Source: Micromonospora carbonacea (GTDB taxonomy: Bacteria; Actinomycetota; Actinomycetes; Mycobacteriales; Micromonosporaceae). Taken from it: DNA of 64,000 nucleotides. Positions within the stretch are counted from its first letter, which is position 1, and each line of letters begins with the position of its first letter. This document shows, piece by piece, positions 1 to 9,689 of this stretch. Made by a program: the position numbers and the translations under genes. The notes below the pieces were generated by a model. That model searched no databases. It saw only the letters and a list, made by a program, of their open reading frames with translations, and was not told where the DNA came from. Location of the stretch: positions 6,926,501 to 6,990,500 of the forward strand of contig NZ_JACHMZ010000001.1 of NCBI RefSeq assembly GCF_014205165.1, written 5' to 3'.

Positions 1-1284
1 CTCTGCCGCAACCACCACGGGCTGATCGAAGCCATGGTCGCGGCCACCCTGCTCGGCGCGGACGCGGTGCTGGTCAACACCGGGCTCTCGCCCGCGCAGC
101 TCGCCACCGTCGCCGAGGAGCAACGGCTCAGGGTCCTCGTGCACGACGCCGAGTTCGCCGACCGGACCCTCGGCCTCCCCGCCGACCTGCACCGGGTCGA
201 CGAGGCCGGGCTGGCGGAGCTGATCGCGGCGGCGCTGCCCGGCGATCTCCAGCCGCCGCCGCGCGAGGGCCGCACCATCGTGCTGACCTCCGGCACCACC
301 GGCGCGCCCAAGGGGGCACGCCGGCCCACCCCGCACGGCTTCGGCCCGCTGGTCTCCATCATCGACCGCATCCCGCTGCGCGTCCGGGACACCGTGCTGA
401 TCGCCGCGCCGCTGTTCCACACCTGGGGGTACGCGGCCCTCCAGGTCTGCTTCGCCCTGCGGGCCACGATCGTGCTGCACCGCCGCTTCGACCCGGCCGC
501 CACGCTCGACGCGCTCGTGGCGCGCCGCTGCGACGCCATGTTCGCCGTGCCGGTGATGGTGCAGCGCCTGATGGAGGTGCCACCGCCCGACCCGAGGCCG
601 CCCCTGAAGGTGGTCGCCCTGAGCGGGTCGGCGCTGCCCGGCGGGCTCGCGCTGCGCTTCATGGACACCTACGGCGACGTCCTCTACAACCTGTACGGCT
701 CGACCGAGGTGTCCTGGGCGTCCATCGCCGGCCCCGCCGAGCTGCGGGCCGCACCGACCACCGCCGGCCGTCCGCCGCACGGCACCCGGCTGCGCATCCT
801 CGACGACGAGGGCCGGCCGCTCCCCGCCGGCCGGGTCGGGCGGATCTTCGTCGGCAACGAGATGCTCTTCGAGGGATACACCTCGGGTGCCGCCCGGGAG
901 AGCCGGGACGGGCTGCTGGACACCGGCGACCTCGGCCAGGTCGACGCCGACGGGCTGCTCTTCGTCGACGGGCGGGCCGACGACATGATCGTCTCCGGCG
1001 GGGAGAACGTCTTCCCGTCCGAGGTGGAGGACCTGGTCGCCCGGCTGCCCCAGGTCCGCGAGGTGGCCGTCATCGGCGTGCCCGACGACGAGTACGGCCA
1101 GCGGCTCGCCGCGTTCCTCGCCCTGCACCCCGGCGAGACCCTGGACCCGGAGGCGGTCCGCGAGTACGTCCGGCACTACCTGGCCCGGTTCAGCGTCCCC
1201 CGCGACGTGGTCTTCGTGAAGTACCTGCCGCGCAACGCCACCGGCAAGGTGCTCACCCGCGAGCTACGCCGCTACTTCGCCTGA
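1..1284 (+). CDS. AMP-binding acyl-CoA synthetase (5' end cut by window)
   Basis: The reading frame is open from base 1 and continues upstream of the window, so the N-terminus is missing; the ATG at 34 is internal. The family activates a carboxylic acid with ATP to an acyl-adenylate and passes it to CoA. Visible motifs in order are the P-loop-like TSGTTGAPKGARRP (around bases 289-330), the adenylate-binding YNLYGSTEVSW (around 688-720), the hinge/A8 region SGGENVFPSEVED (around 991-1030), and the C-terminal PRNATGKVLTREL, whose Lys is the catalytic A10 lysine. The substrate cannot be read from sequence; medium or long-chain fatty acid is the usual annotation. The gene ends with TGA at 1282-1284. 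Confidence 0.93.
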   Translation, partial: LCRNHHGLIEAMVAATLLGADAVLVNTGLSPAQLATVAEEQRLRVLVHDAEFADRTLGLPADLHRVDEAGLAELIAAALPGDLQPPPREGRTIVLTSGTTGAPKGARRPTPHGFGPLVSIIDRIPLRVRDTVLIAAPLFHTWGYAALQVCFALRATIVLHRRFDPAATLDALVARRCDAMFAVPVMVQRLMEVPPPDPRPPLKVVALSGSALPGGLALRFMDTYGDVLYNLYGSTEVSWASIAGPAELRAAPTTAGRPPHGTRLRILDDEGRPLPAGRVGRIFVGNEMLFEGYTSGAARESRDGLLDTGDLGQVDADGLLFVDGRADDMIVSGGENVFPSEVEDLVARLPQVREVAVIGVPDDEYGQRLAAFLALHPGETLDPEAVREYVRHYLARFSVPRDVVFVKYLPRNATGKVLTRELRRYFA

Positions 1285-1371
1285 CCGGGGATCCCCCCGA
1301 GGCCGCCGCCCGGGTCCTTCGGGGGACTTGCCCGGATGCTCCCGGGCGCGCCCCGCCGGCAGGCTGACGGC

Positions 1372-2598
1372 ATGACAATCGTGAATCGGCGTACGGTCGC
1401 AGCCACGGCGCTCGCCGCCCTGCTCGCCGTCGCCGTGCCCGGCGCGGCCACCGCCGCCCCGCGCGCCACCGCGCCCCTCGGCCCCGCGCCCGCCCCGGTC
1501 GCCGCCGCCGCAGTCGACAACGACCGGGGCGGGGTCGACTGCCGCCCCGGCACCCTCGACCCCGCCCCGATACGGGCGGCGATCGCCGGCCTACCCGACG
1601 CCGACGCCACCAGCGCCCAGGTCCGGATCACCACCCCGGACGGCTGCTGGACGGGCACCAGCGGGGTGCGGGACCTGCGCACCGGGGCCCCGGTGCCGCC
1701 GCACGCCCGGTTCCGGGTGGGCAGCGTCACCAAGGTGTTCACGGCCGCGCTGGTGCTGCAACTCGCCGCCGAGGGACGGGTCGACCTCGACGGGTCCGTG
1801 CAGGGCTACCTGCCGGGCCTGCTGCCCGCCGACTACCCGACCGTGACCGTCCGCCAGCTCCTCGACCACACCAGCGGCATCCCCAGCCCGATGTCGCCGG
1901 GCGACATCGAGTGGCAGCTCGCCCACCGGTACGACCGGTGGACCCCGGAGCAGATCGTCCGGGCAGGGCTGGAGAACCCGCGCGCGTTCGACCCCGGCGA
2001 GAAGCAGGACTACACCAACATGGGCTACATCGTCGCCGGGCTGCTCGTCGAGAAGGTCACCGGCCACCCGTACGAGCAGGAGCTGGCGCGGCGGATCGCC
2101 CGGCCGCTCGGCCTGCGCGACACGTACGGGCCCGGCGACGACCCGCGCATCCGGGGCCCGCACGCCCACGGCTACCAGGCCGTCACCCGGGACGGGGCGA
2201 CCGAACTGGTGGACGCCACCGTATGGAGCCAGACCTACACCCCCGCCTCCGGTGACGTCATCTCCAGCCTGGCCGACCTGGACACCTTCATGACGGCGCT
2301 GTTCGCCGGCCGGGTCGTGCCGGAGCCGCAGCTCACCGAGATGTTCACCCTCCCGCCGGTGGACGACGTCGAGGGCGGCCCGGCCCGGTACAGCGCCGGC
2401 CTGTCCGCCATGCCGCTGGACGACGGCGAGACCCTCTGGGTCAAGACCGGCTCCCGGTACGGCTACCTGGCCGCCGTGGCGTCGACCCGGGACGGCCGGT
2501 TCCGGGTCGAGTACTCGATCACCGCGACGGACGCCAAGGGCGAGGAGCTGAGCGCCACCGCCCAGGCCGTCATCGCCGCCGCGCTCGGCATGGCCTGA
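1372..2598 (+). CDS. Secreted serine hydrolase (beta-lactamase / D-Ala-D-Ala carboxypeptidase family)
   Basis: A serine hydrolase of the class C beta-lactamase/DD-peptidase family, probably exported and acting on cell-wall peptides or esters. The start chosen is ATG 1372 (MTIVNRRTVAAT) because it puts a basic n-region directly before an Ala-rich hydrophobic core and an AXA-type cleavage site (about residue 30); an in-frame ATG at 1336 would add an unlikely charged prefix. The active-site set is complete: SVTK (SxxK nucleophile), YTN (YxN) and KTG near the C-terminus. The length, 408 residues, is typical. The physiological substrate is unknown. It converges on purD with a hairpin between them. 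Confidence 0.88.
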   Translation: MTIVNRRTVAATALAALLAVAVPGAATAAPRATAPLGPAPAPVAAAAVDNDRGGVDCRPGTLDPAPIRAAIAGLPDADATSAQVRITTPDGCWTGTSGVRDLRTGAPVPPHARFRVGSVTKVFTAALVLQLAAEGRVDLDGSVQGYLPGLLPADYPTVTVRQLLDHTSGIPSPMSPGDIEWQLAHRYDRWTPEQIVRAGLENPRAFDPGEKQDYTNMGYIVAGLLVEKVTGHPYEQELARRIARPLGLRDTYGPGDDPRIRGPHAHGYQAVTRDGATELVDATVWSQTYTPASGDVISSLADLDTFMTALFAGRVVPEPQLTEMFTLPPVDDVEGGPARYSAGLSAMPLDDGETLWVKTGSRYGYLAAVASTRDGRFRVEYSITATDAKGEELSATAQAVIAAALGMA

Positions 2599-2613
2599 CC
2601 GGCCCCGCCGGGG

Positions 2614-2645
2614 TCACGATCCCTTGGCTCAGCCGGGGATCGTGA
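2614..2645. terminator. Hairpin between converging serine hydrolase and purD
   Basis: TCACGATCCC (2614-2623) pairs exactly with GGGATCGTGA (2636-2645) over a 12-nt loop, overlapping the purD stop codon at 2629-2631. There is no T-run, as is common in high-GC actinobacteria. The position between converging genes suggests a bidirectional terminator (inference). Confidence 0.5.
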
Positions 2646-3879
2646 TCCTGCCGTCGATGGCTGCGGCGGCGATGTCGGTGCGGTGGTGCGAGCCCGCCAA
2701 CCCGATGCCGCCCACCAGCTCGTACGCGGCGTCGCGCGCGGCGGCGAGGGTGGGGCCGGTGGCCGTACCGCAGAGGACCCGGCCCCCGGCGGAGAGCAAC
2801 GCGCCGTCGGCGGCCCGGCGGGCGGTGCCCGCGTGGATGACGCCCGGGCGGTCCGCACCGGTGATCACGTCGCCGGTGCGCGGGGTGCCCGGGTAGTTGC
2901 CGGCGGCCACGACCACGGTCACCGCCGCGCCGTCGCGCCAACGCAGCGGCGGGTGGTCGGCCAGGGCGCCGGTGGCGGCGGCGTGCAGCAGGCCGCCGAG
3001 CGGCGTCTCCAGCAGCGCCAGCACGACCTGCGTCTCCGGGTCGCCGAAGCGGGCGTTGAACTCGATCACCCGGGGGCCGGCGGCGGTCATCGCCAGGCCG
3101 ACGTAGAGCAGGCCGGCGAACGGGGTGCCCCGGCGGCGCATCTCGGCCAGCGTGGGGTGGACGACGTCGGCCATGACCCCGTCGACGAGGCCCGGCGGGG
3201 CCCAGGGCAGCGGCGCGTACGCCCCCATGCCGCCGGTGTTCGGCCCGGCGTCGCCGTCGCCGACGCGCTTGAAGTCCTGCGCGGGCAGCAGCGGCAGCGC
3301 CGCCTCACCGTCGGTGACCACGAAGAGGGAGACCTCGGGGCCCGCCAGGTATTCCTCGACGACGACCCGGCCGCACTCGGCGGCGTGCGCCAGCGCGGCG
3401 GCCCGGTCGTCGGTGACGACGACGCCCTTGCCGGCGGCCAGCCCGTCGTTCTTCACCACGTACGGCGGGCCGAACTCGTCCAGCGCCCGCGCCGTGCCCT
3501 CAGGGTCGGTGCAGGTGTACGCCCGCGCGGTGGGCACCCCGGCAGCGGTCATCACGTCCTTGGCGAACGCCTTCGAGCCCTCCAGGCGGGCGGCCTCGGC
3601 GGACGGCCCGAACGCGGCGATGCCCTTGGCGCGTACGGCGTCGGCGGCCCCGGCCACCAGCGGCGCCTCGGGGCCGATCACCACCAGGTCGACGCCGGTC
3701 TCCACGGCCAGCGCGGCCACGGCGGCGGGGTCGGCGGCGTCCACCGGCCGCAGCTCGGCGACCTCGGCGATCCCCGGATTACCCGGCGCCGCGATCAACA
3801 CCTCGACGGCCGGATCGGCTGCGAGCCCCAGGGCGAGCGCATGCTCCCGCCCGCCACCACCCAGAAGAAGTACGCGCAC
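2629..3879 (-). CDS. purD: Phosphoribosylamine--glycine ligase (GARS)
   Basis: Second step of de novo purine synthesis: ATP-dependent joining of glycine to 5-phosphoribosylamine. The protein opens with the typical [16 protein letters not shown]ossmann-like segment, continues with the ATP-grasp core ([29 protein letters not shown]) and has the family signature RFGDPETQ followed by [11 protein letters not shown]. The length of 416 aa matches the family. The start is GTG 3879, which begins right at VRVLLLG; an in-frame GTG at 3885 would add only two residues. It lies 44 bp downstream of purA on the same strand, so the two purine genes are probably cotranscribed. Confidence 0.95.
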   Translation of the reverse strand: MRVLLLGGGGREHALALGLAADPAVEVLIAAPGNPGIAEVAELRPVDAADPAAVAALAVETGVDLVVIGPEAPLVAGAADAVRAKGIAAFGPSAEAARLEGSKAFAKDVMTAAGVPTARAYTCTDPEGTARALDEFGPPYVVKNDGLAAGKGVVVTDDRAAALAHAAECGRVVVEEYLAGPEVSLFVVTDGEAALPLLPAQDFKRVGDGDAGPNTGGMGAYAPLPWAPPGLVDGVMADVVHPTLAEMRRRGTPFAGLLYVGLAMTAAGPRVIEFNARFGDPETQVVLALLETPLGGLLHAAATGALADHPPLRWRDGAAVTVVVAAGNYPGTPRTGDVITGADRPGVIHAGTARRAADGALLSAGGRVLCGTATGPTLAAARDAAYELVGGIGLAGSHHRTDIAAAAIDGRITIPG

Positions 3880-3923
3880 GCCCACGGACTCTACCGACCC
3901 CTCGTCCGCCCCTTCCCCGCCCC

Positions 3924-5288
<1,365 letters not shown>

Positions 5289-5335
5289 TCACGGCGGGAC
5301 CGGCAGGGGTTCGTCGAGAGGCAGGAGGCTCCTTC

Positions 5336-6367
5336 GTGTACGACGTGGTGCTGCTCACCCTCGGCTCGGGGCGGGACGCTCCCGGCGGGGCCTGCGGCAG
5401 CGGCGGAGCCTGCTGCGGAGGCGACGGCGGTGACGCGACGACCGGCGGCCGGGCGACCGGTGACGACGGTCACGCCCCGGCCGAACAGCACTGCGAGACC
5501 CCCCGGGTGCCGGTGCTGGCCTGCGCGGACGCCCTGACCGCCCGGGGCGCCCGGGTGGAGGCGGTCACCGCCCGCTCGGACGCGGAGATCGACGAGGTGC
5601 TCGCCCGGCTCGACGGCCCACCCCGCCCCGACGGGCTCACCTGGCCCGATCCGGACTCGAAGACCCGGCTGGTCGTCGCCACGGCCAGCGACGGCCAGTT
5701 GCGCGCCGTCGTGCGCCGGCTCGTCCGGCGGTACGCCCCACCGCCCAGCCGCCGCCCGGCCGACCTGCCCGGCAACCGCACGGTGCCGGACCTGCCGCCG
5801 GTGGGCGTGCTCCCGCTCGACCCGGCCCGGGCCGGCGGGCAGCGTGACCTGGCCGCGCAGCTCGGCCTGCCGCGCGACCCGGCGGGGGTGGCCGCCGCGG
5901 TGCTGGACGGCACCGTCCGGCGGCTGGACCTGCTGCGCAACGACGGCGGCTCGGTGACCCTGGACGGCGCGCTGATCGGCGCCGCCGACGACGCCGGCCG
6001 GCCGCTGCACTGGCGGGGACGCGTCGAGGTGGACGACGCCGTGCTCTCGGCCGGCGACGACCCGCTGCTGGCCTGCGCGATCGGCAACGCGGCCGGGTAC
6101 GCCCGGCTCGACGAGCTGCCGCTGCTCACCGCCGGTGACCCGACGGACGGGCTGGTCGAGGTGGCGGTGGCCGTTCCCGTGGTGACCCGCTCGACGTTGG
6201 GTAGGAAACGGGTGCGGTTCGAGGTGCGCCGCGCGCGGGGGCGCGCGGTGGCCGTCGTGCCGCGTGACGAGCGGGTGCCGTACCTCGACGACGGGGTCGA
6301 GGGCGAACTGAGCCGGAAGCGGTCCTGGTGGGTCGAGCCCGCGGCCTGGGCGGTCTACACGGCCTGA
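5336..6367 (+). CDS. Degenerate diacylglycerol-kinase-fold protein with Cys-rich loop
   Basis: 343 aa from GTG 5336. The middle and C-terminal parts resemble the lipid/diacylglycerol kinase fold: GVLPLD...LAAQLGLPRDP...RRLDLL aligns by eye with the family's PLGVLPLGTGNDFAR...RRxDL region, and the C-terminal segment (FEVRRARGRAVAVVPRDERVPYLDDGVEGEL) resembles the family's second beta domain ending in DGE. The catalytic signatures are absent: where GGDGT is expected the protein reads ATASDGQL, and the GTGNDFAR motif is replaced by LDPARAGGQRD. The usual NPxSG loop after strand 1 is replaced by a Gly/Cys-rich stretch with Cys 20, 26, 27, 53 and 63. It is therefore unlikely to be an active kinase (inference). 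It is divergent from purA. Confidence 0.6.
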   Translation: MYDVVLLTLGSGRDAPGGACGSGGACCGGDGGDATTGGRATGDDGHAPAEQHCETPRVPVLACADALTARGARVEAVTARSDAEIDEVLARLDGPPRPDGLTWPDPDSKTRLVVATASDGQLRAVVRRLVRRYAPPPSRRPADLPGNRTVPDLPPVGVLPLDPARAGGQRDLAAQLGLPRDPAGVAAAVLDGTVRRLDLLRNDGGSVTLDGALIGAADDAGRPLHWRGRVEVDDAVLSAGDDPLLACAIGNAAGYARLDELPLLTAGDPTDGLVEVAVAVPVVTRSTLGRKRVRFEVRRARGRAVAVVPRDERVPYLDDGVEGELSRKRSWWVEPAAWAVYTA

Positions 6368-6487
6368 CCCGGCGCGCCCCCGCGTCGGCCGTCGGCACCA
6401 CACCGGGTACGCCGGCGGAGACCGGCGTCGATCCTGGCGGCTCGGCTCCGGGGCCTATCCTCGGCAGGAGGAATTGGGAGGAACCGC

Positions 6488-8842
6488 GTGGACGACAACG
6501 CCGACCGGGTCCACGTGCCCGGCCAGCAGCCGGTGCCGGAGCGGGACATCGAGCCGCTCTGGCCACCGGAAGCGACCGACCCCGGGCGGGCCGGCTCCGC
6601 TCCGGCGTGGGCCACGACAACCGCGGCGGGTCCCGTGCCGTACCGGGAGGAGGCCGAGCCGTCGTTCGTCGCCTCCGACGCCTACCCGTCGCTGGGGGCC
6701 ACGCCGGGCGCCTACGCGCCGCCCCACCAGGGAGTCGGGTCGCCGGGCGAGGGGCTCGCGGCGACGGGCCCGGAGCAGGGCGGGCCGGGGCCGGACGCCT
6801 GGGCCGCTCCCGGCACGGACAGGCCCGATACCTGGGCTGCTCCCGGCACGGACGGGCGCGACGCCTGGGCCGCGCCCGGCACGGGCGGTCATGCGCCGGT
6901 GCCGGCGGAGACGGCCTGGGCACCGCCCGCCGTGGGCGGGGTGCCGGCTCCCCGGGCGGGGCAACCGACGCCCGGTCCGGTCGACCTGCACCTGCCCTTC
7001 ACCCTGGACCCGCAGGCAGCGCCGGGCCCGCTCCCGGGCGACTTCGACGGGTCGCCGGGCGACGCCGCGCTGTCGGAGCAGCCCACGGCCGCCGCGGGTC
7101 CTCCCGCCACCGACGGGACGACGGCCGCCGGGCCGGTCCCGGTGGCACCGGGCGTGACGGCGGTCGGGCCGATGGCGGCACCGGGCGTGCCGGCAGCCGG
7201 GGCCCCCGCCACGAACAGCAACGGTGCGGCCGGCGGCGCGGAGGGGCCGGGCGGGGGGCGGGTGGCCGAGTCACCGTGGGCGCTGCCGCCGCAGCGGCCC
7301 GCACCGTCGCGGGCGACCGGGGCGGAGGCACGCCCGGCACCGCCGCAGCCGACCGAAACCGCGGCCCGTCCCGCACCGCCGGGGCCTGCCGACGGGGTGC
7401 CGCGCCCGGTCGAGGCGGTGCCGCCGCAGCCGGCCGACGGGATGCCGCGCCCGGTCGAGGCAGCGCCGCCGCAGCCGCCCGGACCGTTCCCGCCGGTGAT
7501 GAACCCGCCCGGGCCGTTGGCCCCCAGCCCGTACCCGCCGGCCGTCGCCGGGCCGGTCGAGCCGTACGCGGAGGGCTATCCGGCCACGGCCGGCGAGGCG
7601 TCGGCGGGGTGGGGTCCCGGGCCGCAGCAGCCGCCGCCCGGCCCGGTCCGACCCGACGCGGCCCCGCCCGCCCCGAGGCAGCCCGGCCAGGGGCACCCCG
7701 ACCAGGCCCACCCGGTTGCGGGGCAACCCGGGATCGGGCAGCCGGCCACGACGGGGTGGTACCCGCCGGGCTGGCCGCCGCAGCCGACGCCGCAGCAGCC
7801 CACGACGGCCCGGCAGCCGGTGGCACCGGTGCCGCAGCCGCCGTACCGGGAGGCCGACGGGGTGACCCGGGTGCCGCCGGGGTACCCGGAGCCGGCGTGG
7901 ACGCCGGACACCGGGGTCGCGCCGACCGCCGAGGACTTCGCCCGCCGCCGACAGGTGCGCCCGGCCGACCCGGTGGCCACGATGGGCGTACGGGCGGTGG
8001 TGAACAAGACGGGGCTGATCAAGCTCGCGCCGGGGCGGCACGAGCAGGAGATGCGCCGCGACATCGAGATGGTGCGCCGCAACTTCGGTGGGCTGCGCCA
8101 GGTGACCGTGGTCAACCCGAAGGGCGGCGCGGGCAAGACCGTGGCCATCCTGCTGCTCGCCATGACCTTCGGCCAGAAGCGCGGCGGGTACGTGCTGGCC
8201 TGGGACAACAACGAGACCCAGGGCACCCTGGGGATGCGCGCCCAGCAGGACTTCCACTCCCGCACGGTGCGCGACATGCTGCGTGATCTCGGCCAGTTCC
8301 AGGGCGCGCACGGGCGGGTCGGCGACCTGTCGCAGTACGTCCGCTCGCAGGGCGAGGGCATGTTCGACGTGCTCGCCTCGGACGAGTCGGCCACCGGCGG
8401 GGAGATGCTCACCGCGTCGGCGTTCGCCGAGATCCGGGAGGTGGTCAGCCGGTTCTACAAGCTGATCTTCGTGGACACCGGCAACAACGTCCGGGCGCAG
8501 AACTGGCAGGCCGCGATGGATGCCACCGACCAGCTCGTGGTGACCATGTCGGCCCGTAACGACTCGGCGGAGACGGCCGCCCGGATGCTCGACCACCTGG
8601 AGCAGAGCGGCCGGCACCGGCTGGTCCGGCAGGCGGTGACGGTGGTGTCCATGCCGCCGTCACGCAAGGAGATCGACCTGCCCGCCATCCAGGAGCACTT
8701 CGCGGCCCGGACCCGGGCGGTGCTGCTCGCCCCGTACGAGCGGTTGATCGACACCGGGGAGCCGATCCGGTACGGGCAGCTCTCGTCGGCCACCCGCGAC
8801 GCCTGGCTGAAGATCGCCGCATCGGTGGCCGAGGGCCTCTGA
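6488..8842 (+). CDS. Proline-rich ParA/MinD-like ATPase (EspI-like architecture)
   Basis: 784 aa. GTG 6488 is preceded by a clear GGGAGGAA ribosome-binding site. Residues 1 to about 490 are Pro/Ala/Gly-rich, low-complexity and without recognisable domains. From about residue 530 a SIMIBI ATPase domain follows with a deviant Walker A (NPKGGAGKT, about residue 542), a Walker B-like LIFVDTGNN and the switch-like AWDNNETQGTLG. The layout (long proline-rich N-terminus plus ParA-like C-terminus) is the one seen in mycobacterial EspI and related type-VII-secretion ATPases, but no ESX genes are adjacent here. A role in positioning membrane or septal machinery is possible; no specific function can be assigned. 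Confidence 0.75.
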   Translation: MDDNADRVHVPGQQPVPERDIEPLWPPEATDPGRAGSAPAWATTTAAGPVPYREEAEPSFVASDAYPSLGATPGAYAPPHQGVGSPGEGLAATGPEQGGPGPDAWAAPGTDRPDTWAAPGTDGRDAWAAPGTGGHAPVPAETAWAPPAVGGVPAPRAGQPTPGPVDLHLPFTLDPQAAPGPLPGDFDGSPGDAALSEQPTAAAGPPATDGTTAAGPVPVAPGVTAVGPMAAPGVPAAGAPATNSNGAAGGAEGPGGGRVAESPWALPPQRPAPSRATGAEARPAPPQPTETAARPAPPGPADGVPRPVEAVPPQPADGMPRPVEAAPPQPPGPFPPVMNPPGPLAPSPYPPAVAGPVEPYAEGYPATAGEASAGWGPGPQQPPPGPVRPDAAPPAPRQPGQGHPDQAHPVAGQPGIGQPATTGWYPPGWPPQPTPQQPTTARQPVAPVPQPPYREADGVTRVPPGYPEPAWTPDTGVAPTAEDFARRRQVRPADPVATMGVRAVVNKTGLIKLAPGRHEQEMRRDIEMVRRNFGGLRQVTVVNPKGGAGKTVAILLLAMTFGQKRGGYVLAWDNNETQGTLGMRAQQDFHSRTVRDMLRDLGQFQGAHGRVGDLSQYVRSQGEGMFDVLASDESATGGEMLTASAFAEIREVVSRFYKLIFVDTGNNVRAQNWQAAMDATDQLVVTMSARNDSAETAARMLDHLEQSGRHRLVRQAVTVVSMPPSRKEIDLPAIQEHFAARTRAVLLAPYERLIDTGEPIRYGQLSSATRDAWLKIAASVAEGL

Positions 8843-8881
8843 CCGGCACCCGGCTCCGACCGGCGCGGGGCCCTGGCCAGC

Positions 8882-8919
8882 GCGGCGGCCGGTCCGACGG
8901 GTGCCGGACCGGCCGCCGC
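8882..8919. terminator. Bidirectional terminator hairpin
   Basis: A perfect 15-bp stem (8882-8896 with 8905-8919, loop 8 nt) lies between the converging ParA-like gene and the DUF3151 gene. No U-tract follows. Confidence 0.6.
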
Positions 8920-8935
8920 ACCTGCTCGGGAGAGG

Positions 8936-9364
8936 TCAGGCGCTGGCCAGGGCGTCCCCGGCGGCCGGGTCGCAGTCGCGCAGGAACTGGGCGCAGCGCG
9001 CGGCCTCGTCCGCCTCGCCGATCTCGCCGGCGGCCCGGGAGAGCACGTAGAGGCAGCGCAGGAAGCCCCGGTTCGGCGTGTGCGACCAGGGCACCGGGCC
9101 GTGGCCCTTCCAGCCGCTGCGGCGCAGCTGGTCGAGGCCCCGGTGGTATCCGGTCCGGGCGTAGGCGTACGCGGGGACGACCTGGCCGTCGGCCAGGGCC
9201 CGGCTCGCGAGCGCACCCCAGCCCGCACTGTAGGTCGGGAAGCGGGCCGCGACCTCGGCGTACGCCTCGTCGGTGCCGGCCTCCTTGGCGGCGGCCAAGG
9301 CGGTGTCGGCCTCGTCGTGGGCCGGCAGGAGGGTGGCCGGCGGCTCAGGCAACAGGTTCTGCAT
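8936..9364 (-). CDS. DUF3151 family protein
   Basis: 142-aa soluble protein recognised as the actinobacterial DUF3151 family (M. tuberculosis Rv0360c type) from its opening LLPEPPATLLPA, the central YSAGWGALA and the GYHRGLDQLRRSGWKG block. Its function is unknown. The start chosen is ATG 9364 (MQNLLPEP), the family N-terminus; a TTG four codons upstream is also in frame. It sits between purA and fba, as in mycobacteria. Confidence 0.85.
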   Translation of the reverse strand: MQNLLPEPPATLLPAHDEADTALAAAKEAGTDEAYAEVAARFPTYSAGWGALASRALADGQVVPAYAYARTGYHRGLDQLRRSGWKGHGPVPWSHTPNRGFLRCLYVLSRAAGEIGEADEAARCAQFLRDCDPAAGDALASA

Positions 9365-9689
9365 CGTCCCATTCAACCCGCTTCGCTCTGCGCCGCGCGA
9401 GGGGGTCCGCAGACCCGGCCACCTGAACGGTTGAGGCTTTCGTCACGCCTGTGGTCGTGGTGCCGACCCTGCGGTCCACGATGGCCGGACCTGCGGCCCG
9501 CCCCGGCCGGACCTGCGGTTCCCGGGGCCGGACCTGCGGCCCATGCCGGCGGATGGTGTTTTCCACTACAACTATTGGTCCGGAGCCTCCCCAGGACCCG
9601 GTTGGAGCAGGAGCCCGGTGGCGAGGCCACCGGGCTCCTGTGCGTACGCGATGGTTTGCGGGGTTGACCGGGGCGGGCAGGATGGCGTC
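9365..9689 (+). other. 325-bp leader region before the LOG gene
   Basis: A gene-free stretch between the divergent DUF3151 and LOG genes. It holds three copies of the 14-mer GGCCGGACCTGCGG at 9483, 9505 and 9526 (spacing 22 and 21 bp). After these come a short frame encoding FHYNYW (from about 9561) and a perfect 15-bp hairpin at 9608-9640. The frame from ATG 9543 stays open into the LOG gene, so this segment could also be an N-terminal extension, though its composition and the hairpin argue against that. Confidence 0.5.
9608..9640 (+). promoter_or_regulatory. Perfect hairpin 50 bp upstream of LOG gene (attenuator-like)
   Basis: CAGGAGCCCGGTGGC (9608-9622) pairs fully with 9626-9640 over a GAG loop. 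It lies inside the presumed 5' leader of the LOG gene and downstream of codons for several aromatic residues. It could terminate or attenuate transcription. No classical stop-limited leader peptide was found. Confidence 0.4.

Noticed and set aside
9543..9689. N-terminal extension of the LOG protein from ATG 9543
   Set aside because: The segment includes a perfect hairpin and repeats and does not look like protein; kept as a possible alternative in the leader finding.
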